A stretch of DNA of 10,563 nt from Caryophanales bacterium UBA3260 (GTDB lineage: Bacteria; Bacillota_I; Bacilli_A; RF39; UBA660): NCBI GenBank assembly GCA_002362595.1, contig DEUO01000008.1:1-10563 (forward strand), written 5' to 3'. Below, in pieces: positions 5,855-10,563 of the stretch. A program made the translations under genes and the position numbers. Under the pieces are notes generated by a model, which was not told the DNA's origin, ran no database searches, and saw nothing but the letters and a program-made list of their open reading frames with translations. Position 1 is the first letter of the stretch. Each line of letters begins with the position of its first letter.

Positions 5855-6391
5855 TTATTGTATTTTATTAACTTGAAATAATTCTACTTCAACAGGTGTT
5901 TCTTGACCAAATAAATCAATTAATACATTTAATCTATTATTTTCCATATCAACATTATCAACAGTACCATTCATTCCTTTGAAAGGTCCATCAACAATAG
6001 TTACCTTAGAACCAACAGTCATTTCAGACTCAATATTAACTCTACTCATACCCATTGTTGCAAGAATTCTATCAATCTCTTGTGGCATTAAAGGAGTTGG
6101 CTTTGCCTTATGTCCAGAAGAACCAATAAATCCAGTAACACCTGGTGTATTACGCACAATATACCATGCTTCATCTGACATAATCATTTCAACTAAAACA
6201 TATCCAGGAAACATCTTTTTAACTTTTTCTTTTTTCACACCATCTTTTACTTCAACTTCGGTAGTTTCTGGTACAATAACACGAAAAATATTATCTTGCA
6301 TTCCCATAGAAACAGCTCTAGATTCTAATTTTTCCTTTACTTTAGATTCATGACCACTATAAGTATTAACAACATACCATTCTTTTTCCAT
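5855..6391 (-). CDS. nusG: Transcription termination/antitermination factor NusG
   Basis: NusG binds the clamp of RNA polymerase and modulates pausing, termination and coupling to the ribosome. The start at 6391 gives 178 residues beginning MEKEWYVVNTYSGHE, the usual family opening. AAGGAGGGG lies 8 bases upstream. A longer frame from 6424 would overlap secE and add 11 unrelated residues, so it is rejected. The NGN domain spans about 4-95, with the FPGYVLVEM and WYIVRNTPGVTGFIG motifs. The KOW domain is about 125-175, with VTIVDGPFKGMNGTVDNVD. Length and both domains are normal. It follows secE by 14 bases, the conserved order, and ends at a strong terminator. Usually rplK comes directly after; here two accessory genes lie between. 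Confidence 0.97.
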   Translation of the reverse strand: MEKEWYVVNTYSGHESKVKEKLESRAVSMGMQDNIFRVIVPETTEVEVKDGVKKEKVKKMFPGYVLVEMIMSDEAWYIVRNTPGVTGFIGSSGHKAKPTPLMPQEIDRILATMGMSRVNIESEMTVGSKVTIVDGPFKGMNGTVDNVDMENNRLNVLIDLFGQETPVEVELFQVNKIQ

Positions 6392-6405
6392 AAAACAACC
6401 CCTCC

Positions 6406-6846
6406 TTAAATAGTAGATAACCAATCTCTAATAAATGATGCAAGTAAATCTATTCCTAAAAAGAATAAACATAAAATTACACATAATATAATTACAGCTA
6501 AAGAATACTTAACTATACTAGGAGTATTTGGCCATACGACCTTATTTAATTCTTTCTTAAATGATTTAATAAAACCATCTTTCTTAGATTTTTTCTCTTT
6601 TTTATCCTTTTTATCTTCTTTAGAATCTTTTTCTTTATAATCATTATCTTCTTCAGATTCTTTATTATCTTCTAAATCATTTTCATCATCTAAAGTATCT
6701 TCTTCTACTTCTTCTGATTCCTCTTCTTCTACTTCAACAACTTCTTCAGTCTCTTCTGTAGCTTCAAAACTTTCCTCTACTTTTTCTTCTTCAAGTTCAG
6801 ATTTTTCTATAGCTTCAACATCTTTAATATTTTTTTCCTTTGCCAT
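6406..6846 (-). CDS. secE: Preprotein translocase subunit SecE with a long charged N-terminal extension
   Basis: SecE is the small clamp subunit of the SecYEG protein channel. The C-terminal part (about 91-146) is the single-helix SecE core: FIKSFKKELNKVVWPNTPS, the amphipathic helix and its conserved Trp-Pro, then one membrane helix (about 112-137). Ahead of it are some 90 low-complexity residues, acidic from about 18 to 80 (runs of Glu and Asp) and switching to Lys-rich at about 79-90. Single-helix SecE proteins are often only about 60 residues, so the extension more than doubles the length. The start is supported by a GAGGTGG site at the right spacing. The gene has its own promoter and precedes nusG by 14 bases. 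rpmG, often next to secE, is not here. Confidence 0.93.
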   Translation of the reverse strand: MAKEKNIKDVEAIEKSELEEEKVEESFEATEETEEVVEVEEEESEEVEEDTLDDENDLEDNKESEEDNDYKEKDSKEDKKDKKEKKSKKDGFIKSFKKELNKVVWPNTPSIVKYSLAVIILCVILCLFFLGIDLLASFIRDWLSTI

Positions 6847-6901
6847 AAGCCCACCTCTATTTTTTTGTATTTAAAAAAGACACTTTCGTGTTCATAATTA
6901 A

Positions 6902-6930
6902 AATATACCACATATTTATACTAAAAACAA
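6902..6930 (-). promoter_or_regulatory. Promoter for secE-nusG
   Basis: TTGTTT (6925-6930) and TATATT (6902-6907) are 17 bases apart, just downstream of the sigma-factor terminator. The predicted leader is roughly 50 bases and contains only a 4-bp hairpin (ACAC-GAAA-GTGT), too small to interpret. Confidence 0.6.
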
Positions 6931-6931
6931 G

Positions 6932-6957
6932 AAAAAATTCCAAAATTATGGAATTTT
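6932..6957 (-). terminator. Terminator after the sigH-like gene
   Basis: AAAATTCC / GGAATTTT forms an 8-bp stem with an 8-base loop (6934-6957), followed by further T on the minus strand. The 5' arm begins in the TGA stop codon. It ends the mrnC-rlmB-sigH unit. Confidence 0.75.
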
Positions 6958-7568
6958 CAAGACTCAAGTATTTTACGTATTTTATTCTTAACACGTTGCA
7001 TTGCATTATCTACCTGTTTTAAATCTTTTTTTAATACCTCAGCTATTTCATCATACTTTAAACCAGCTATCATTAATAAATAAACATCATATTCACTATC
7101 TGATAACTTATCTTTTATTTCTTTACGTAATTCTTCTAATTTTTCTTCTTTTAATATATTTTCTAAAGGATCATTTTGTGAATTGTCGCTTAATAAATCT
7201 CTTAAAGGTATTGAAAAAGATCCATAAGATTCCTCTAAACTTAAAGAATCATTAATCATTTTATTTTTTAATCTACCAGCTTTAGCTATAGAAACCTGTA
7301 GTTTTCTATCAACACATAAAGTTATAAAACTTGGTAGAGCTGTTTTTTTATCATCACGATAACTATTTATAGCATCAGAAAAACCTACTAAAGCATCTTG
7401 ATATAAATCATTATAATCATATCCTAATCCTTTACATGCGCGTAAATATTTTTTTACTTCTATATCTATAATATATCTATACTTTTCAAACAATATATCT
7501 TTAGCATCATCTGAAGATTCATGAATCATACTTATTAATTCATAATCATTAACACTATCATACTTCAT
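6957..7568 (-). CDS. sigH: RNA polymerase sigma factor, SigH (sigma-30) family
   Basis: The 203-residue protein has sigma region 2 at about 25-95 (DLYQDALVGFSDAINSYRDD and FITLCVDRKLQ) and region 4 at about 155-200, where YDEIAEVLKKDLKQVDNAMQ is the helix-turn-helix. There is no region 1.1 and a short linker. The closing VDNAMQRVKNKIRKILE resembles Bacillus SigH, which sits in the same place downstream of rlmB and upstream of secE. In sporulating species SigH starts sporulation; in Listeria and Staphylococcus it drives competence genes. Which applies here is unknown, though a prepilin-like gene about 6 kb away would fit competence. It follows rlmB by 7 bases, with TAGGG as a weak ribosome binding site, and ends at a terminator. 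Its TGA stop argues for the standard code. Confidence 0.88.
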   Translation of the reverse strand: MKYDSVNDYELISMIHESSDDAKDILFEKYRYIIDIEVKKYLRACKGLGYDYNDLYQDALVGFSDAINSYRDDKKTALPSFITLCVDRKLQVSIAKAGRLKNKMINDSLSLEESYGSFSIPLRDLLSDNSQNDPLENILKEEKLEELRKEIKDKLSDSEYDVYLLMIAGLKYDEIAEVLKKDLKQVDNAMQRVKNKIRKILES

Positions 7569-7575
7569 TTTAACC

Positions 7576-8259
7576 CTACTTATTAACTACTGAATATATA
7601 AGTATAGCTGCTGCAACAGAAGCATTTAAACTATTTACATGACCATATTGAGGAATAGAAACTATTTGATCGCAATTCTTTTTAACAAGTCTACCGACAC
7701 CATTTCCTTCACTACCAATAATAAGTAATACTCTATCTGCATAAGAAACATTTTTATAATTTTCTCCGTCCATATCTGCTGCATATACAAAATATCCATT
7801 CTTTTTAAAATCATCAATAACATTTACTAAATTATTAACCATAGATATATTAACATGTTCTAAAGCTCCAGCACTTGTCTTCATTACTGTACCACTAACA
7901 GAAACACTTCTATCCTTAGGAATAATAATAGATTTTATTCCAGCTGCTTCACAGGTTCTAATAATAGCACCAAAATTATGAGGATCTTCTAAATGGTCTA
8001 ACATTACTACAATATCATCATTTAACATACTTTTATAATCAACATATTCAAAATCATCAACAACAATTACAATACCTTGATGATGACCATCAACCATACC
8101 ATCCATCTTCTTAATATCCATTGTTGCATAACTTATATTATTATCTTTTATAAAGCTTATTATATCCTTGTCACTAAAGTTACTAGCTAAATAAACTTTC
8201 TTTATACTTTTAACATTATCTTTTAATTCATTAAAAACATTCTTGCCAAATACTTTCAT
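7576..8259 (-). CDS. rlmB: 23S rRNA (guanosine-2'-O-)-methyltransferase, RlmB/TrmH type
   Basis: A SPOUT-fold enzyme that transfers a methyl group from SAM to the ribose of a guanosine in 23S rRNA (Gm2251 by E. coli numbering, by family). The 227 residues contain an N-terminal L30e-like substrate-binding domain (about 1-65) and the three knot motifs: DPHNFGAIIRT (92-102), IGSEGNGV (181-188) and SLNASVAAAI (210-219). Asn95 and Arg101 of motif 1 and Glu184 of motif 2 are the usual functional residues. The ribosome binding site AGGAGG is encoded inside the last codons of mrnC, and only one base separates the two genes, indicating translational coupling. This is the normal order for Bacilli. The exact target nucleotide is by homology only. 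Confidence 0.95.
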   Translation of the reverse strand: MKVFGKNVFNELKDNVKSIKKVYLASNFSDKDIISFIKDNNISYATMDIKKMDGMVDGHHQGIVIVVDDFEYVDYKSMLNDDIVVMLDHLEDPHNFGAIIRTCEAAGIKSIIIPKDRSVSVSGTVMKTSAGALEHVNISMVNNLVNVIDDFKKNGYFVYAADMDGENYKNVSYADRVLLIIGSEGNGVGRLVKKNCDQIVSIPQYGHVNSLNASVAAAILIYSVVNK

Positions 8260-8260
8260 T

Positions 8261-8626
8261 CTAACCTCCTACTATAAAATTTACTATATCTTTAATTCTC
8301 TCTATTTTACCCTCAAAATATAACTTACCAATTAATGCTTCAAAACCTGTTGCTAACCTATATGTAACAATATCTGCATGTTTTGTTTTAGCTCCTTTTG
8401 CATTACGTCCCCATTTAACAATATCTATTTCTTCTTCTGTTAAAAATGATTCATCTTCTAAACGTTCTAAATGCTTTCTTTGACTCTTCGCACTTACATA
8501 ATCTAAACTACTTTTCTGCAAATCCCCTGCTTTACATATTCCACTTTTAATTAAATATTCTCTAATATAAAGCTCATATACAGCATCGCCCATATAAGCC
8601 ATAACAAGCGGATTTTCACTCTTCAT
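8261..8626 (-). CDS. mrnC: Mini-ribonuclease III
   Basis: Mini-III is a dimeric RNase III-like enzyme without a dsRNA-binding domain that matures the 23S rRNA ends in Bacillota. The protein from 8626 has 121 residues and shows AYMGDAVYELYIREYL, with the catalytic Asp/Glu, near residues 10-25, and the C-terminal half of the site in TKHADIVTYRLATGFEALIG (about 81-100). I chose the ATG at 8626 because GGTGATGG sits just before it and the protein then begins MKSENPLVMAY as in the family. ATGs at 8632 and 8641 are in frame but lack a good site. It leads the mrnC-rlmB-sigH unit; cysS, which usually precedes it, is not here. I could not assign its promoter. Confidence 0.93.
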   Translation of the reverse strand: MKSENPLVMAYMGDAVYELYIREYLIKSGICKAGDLQKSSLDYVSAKSQRKHLERLEDESFLTEEEIDIVKWGRNAKGAKTKHADIVTYRLATGFEALIGKLYFEGKIERIKDIVNFIVGG

Positions 8627-8832
8627 AACCATCACCAACATTAATTTAACACATATTTATAAAATTACAAGATTTACTTAATACCTTAATTATCAATAAA
8701 TTATTATCAAATACTTCCTTTAATTAGTACATAATCTTTAAAGAATTATTCTTAGTCTATATTACTATATAAATTATAAAAATAATCACCATTATCAATC
8801 TATTTTACAAATTAAACATATCAAAAAATATT

Positions 8833-10551
8833 TTAAAATTTTACAGTATTCTGTAAAAACTCTGTATTATCATCTTTTATTACACCATCACCATTTACAA
8901 AGTCCAAATTACATTCTCTAAATTTAGCACCTTTTATATTAACACCATTAAAACTATTACCTACAAAACTAAGTCCATCATAAACCCCATTACTCATATC
9001 TTTTTTATAAACACTCTGTGGATTTAAGGAAGCATTAGTTCCACTAAAATCTATTCCACTAACTTTAACATTAGCAAAATCTATATAAGCTAAATCTAAA
9101 TATTTTAACTGACCAATAAATTCTTCTTTTATTTCGAAATGATCTCCAACTTGTCTAAATAACATTTCATTATCGATTCTAGAACGTTCCCCTGCTGTTT
9201 TATCTAAATTAGATAGCAATCCCTTTAATCTTTCAAGTTCATCTATTATCTCTTGTCTTTTCTTATCAGTTTCTTCTCCTTGCGCTTTTAATTTTTCTTG
9301 CATTTGTGACTCTTTAACTTTTTTACTATCTTCAACTATTCTTTGATAAAAATCTTTATCTTTAACAACTTTATTTGCAAACTCGCTATATCCCATTACA
9401 TTATCTACATGATTATAAGAAGCAATATTACTTACATCAAAATTATCTAATACTTGAACATAATCAGTTCCATTATCATAAAAAACACTAGCCCCAACAT
9501 ATAAAAATTCATTAAGTTTCCAAATACTAACTACATTATTACTATCATACTTTTGCCCTGTACTAACAATTGCTTTACTTGTTTTATTATATAAAAATAA
9601 TTCTTGTGTATTAGGATCAACACATAATAAATGTGTATCTAAATCCTTAAATGGTATAAAATCTATATCATCATAAGTATTACTTAAACTATTATAATAT
9701 CTCATACCATTAAATTTCTTAATATATTTCATTCCTGAATTTAGTGAAACAACTTTTACTTTATCCCCAGTATGATCGATATAATAACTATGTCTTTTGC
9801 CTAGTATACTTTTTGATACTTTAGCAACTCCGTTTTCAAAAGATGATAAAGTATCAAAAGAAGGGCTTATAACTACTTCTCCAGCTGTATTTTTAACACC
9901 TACTTTATTATTTGAACCTGTAAATCCTACTAATCCTTCACTAAAACATTCATAGCCTATACTAGCACTAAACTTCTTTTCACCTTTTTTATTTATAAAG
10001 AAATATTCATCACCATCACCAACATAAGCTAAACCTTCATGGAATTCTCTTACATAAGAATAAATACATGGAATAGCAAGTTCACCTTTTTCATCTATAT
10101 AACCATATTTACCTAAAGAATCCTTACTAGCACTTTGTACACTAGTTAATCCTTCACTTTCTTGACCACTATAGTAGCCCCATTTTATTTCACCTAATAC
10201 TTCACCAGTTTGTTTAACAAATCCATATAATATTGGTTTATTTTCTGTTCTTACTCTAGCTATACCATTACTAAAAGAATCTAAAACTACATTATCTAAT
10301 CTATTAGTTATATTCCCGTTCTGATCAAAAAAAACATAATGATGGAAATAATTACTATCAATATTACAAGCGACAAATCTTCCATCATCTAACTTATTAA
10401 TACTATCAAAACTATCAGATATAGCATTACCATCTTTATCAGTTAAATATTTCTTTGAAGATAATTCTATAGATTTACTCTTAACAAATACAGAACTATA
10501 TTCTATTTCTAATAGTTCTTCTAAATATTTAGTATATAAATTTTTAATAAC
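8833..10551 (-). CDS. WG-repeat protein with coiled coil and pentapeptide-like C-terminus, N-terminus missing or broken
   Basis: The frame is open for 572 codons from just after an in-frame TAA (10552-10554) to the stop at 8833. WG (KWG-type) repeats fill about residues 60-290, each with a Y-G/F-I/V-x-x-x-G-E/N core and a closing F/E-x-G-L/I-A-x-V. Examples are YGFVKQTGEVLG (109-120), YGYIDEKGELAIP (149-161) and YFFINKKGEKKF (183-194). A charged coiled coil follows (about 409-453), then pentapeptide-like units such as IDFAN, IDFSG, VNIKG and AKFRE (about 484-553). The first ATG is at 9732 (residue 274), but it falls inside a repeat, so it is not the natural start. No ATG, GTG or TTG lies between it and the TAA. 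The gene is therefore cut by a nonsense or frameshift change, uses a rare start, or carries an end-of-sequence error. WG proteins are poorly understood; no function is claimed. Confidence 0.75.
   Translation of the reverse strand, partial: VIKNLYTKYLEELLEIEYSSVFVKSKSIELSSKKYLTDKDGNAISDSFDSINKLDDGRFVACNIDSNYFHHYVFFDQNGNITNRLDNVVLDSFSNGIARVRTENKPILYGFVKQTGEVLGEIKWGYYSGQESEGLTSVQSASKDSLGKYGYIDEKGELAIPCIYSYVREFHEGLAYVGDGDEYFFINKKGEKKFSASIGYECFSEGLVGFTGSNNKVGVKNTAGEVVISPSFDTLSSFENGVAKVSKSILGKRHSYYIDHTGDKVKVVSLNSGMKYIKKFNGMRYYNSLSNTYDDIDFIPFKDLDTHLLCVDPNTQELFLYNKTSKAIVSTGQKYDSNNVVSIWKLNEFLYVGASVFYDNGTDYVQVLDNFDVSNIASYNHVDNVMGYSEFANKVVKDKDFYQRIVEDSKKVKESQMQEKLKAQGEETDKKRQEIIDELERLKGLLSNLDKTAGERSRIDNEMLFRQVGDHFEIKEEFIGQLKYLDLAYIDFANVKVSGIDFSGTNASLNPQSVYKKDMSNGVYDGLSFVGNSFNGVNIKGAKFRECNLDFVNGDGVIKDDNTEFLQNTVKF
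8835..8858 (-). terminator. Terminator at the end of the WG-repeat gene
   Basis: TTTTACAG / CTGTAAAA forms an 8-bp stem with a 4-base loop (8839-8858), followed by TTTT and, a few bases on, another T run. The hairpin lies inside the last codons of the gene. It separates this gene from mrnC. Confidence 0.65.
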
Positions 10552-10563
10552 TTAGATGATGGA

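Noticed and set aside
5979..6353. Plus-strand frame opposite nusG
   Set aside because: It lies fully within nusG, which is certain; no start signal and no family resemblance.
6392..6424. Upstream in-frame extension of nusG adding 11 residues
   Set aside because: It overlaps the end of secE, lacks the family N-terminus, and the strong AAGGAGGGG site sits inside it, placed for the start at 6391.
6876..6892. Small ACAC-GAAA-GTGT hairpin followed by T run in the secE leader as a possible attenuator
   Set aside because: Only four base pairs in the stem on the transcribed strand; too weak to call without comparative data.
7001..7255. Plus-strand Leu/His-rich frame opposite the sigH-like gene
   Set aside because: Antisense shadow of a recognisable sigma factor; low-complexity composition.
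1..10563. Mycoplasma/Spiroplasma-type genetic code (TGA as Trp)
   Set aside because: The sigH-like gene ends on TGA at the right family length, directly at its terminator, and the Trp codons I checked are TGG.

Overview
The window is strongly AT-rich, and every supported gene lies on the minus strand, so transcription runs from high to low coordinates. The core is a rearranged version of the Bacilli-type translation/transcription cluster: mrnC-rlmB-sigH, then secE-nusG, then rplK-rplA-rplJ-rplL. Shine-Dalgarno sites are strong (AGGAGG-like), promoters are close to the housekeeping consensus, starts include TTG and GTG, and stops include TGA. This fits a low-GC Bacillota lineage that uses the standard bacterial code, not the Mycoplasma code. 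An uncultured gut-type Bacilli (RF39- or Erysipelotrichales-like) is a reasonable guess, but I cannot prove the taxon from this window.

Layout from the right edge, in the direction of transcription. (1) 10551-8833: a WG-repeat protein with a coiled coil and pentapeptide-like C-terminus; its N-terminus is missing or broken. (2) 8626-6957: mini-RNase III (mrnC), 23S rRNA 2'-O-methyltransferase (rlmB) and a SigH-like sigma factor, tightly packed and closed by a terminator. (3) 6930-5824: promoter, secE with a long charged N-terminal extension, nusG, terminator. (4) 5825-4748: a single-gene unit for a BtaA/DUF3419-like SAM-binding protein. (5) 4721-3408: a single-gene unit for a membrane-anchored or lipoprotein serpin. 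(6) 3384-1909: promoter, L1-binding-type leader, rplK with an acidic tail, rplA. (7) 1919-824: a perfect consensus promoter embedded in the end of rplA, an L10-leader attenuator, rplJ, rplL, terminator. (8) 809-1: promoter, a prepilin-like protein with a TTG start, and a partial membrane-anchored protein that leaves the left edge.

Units 1, 4, 5 and 8 are accessory genes placed in and around an otherwise conserved ribosomal neighbourhood. The ribosomal genes appear to be controlled by two classical feedback leaders: an L1-type site ahead of rplK-rplA and an L10-type switch ahead of rplJ-rplL. The serpin and the BtaA-like gene each have their own promoter and terminator, so they look like independent cassettes inserted between nusG and rplK rather than ribosomal operon members. 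I see no IS element, CRISPR array, tRNA or rRNA in the window. No stretch longer than 300 bases lacks a gene; the longest gap, about 200 bases between mrnC and the WG gene, is described in the findings.
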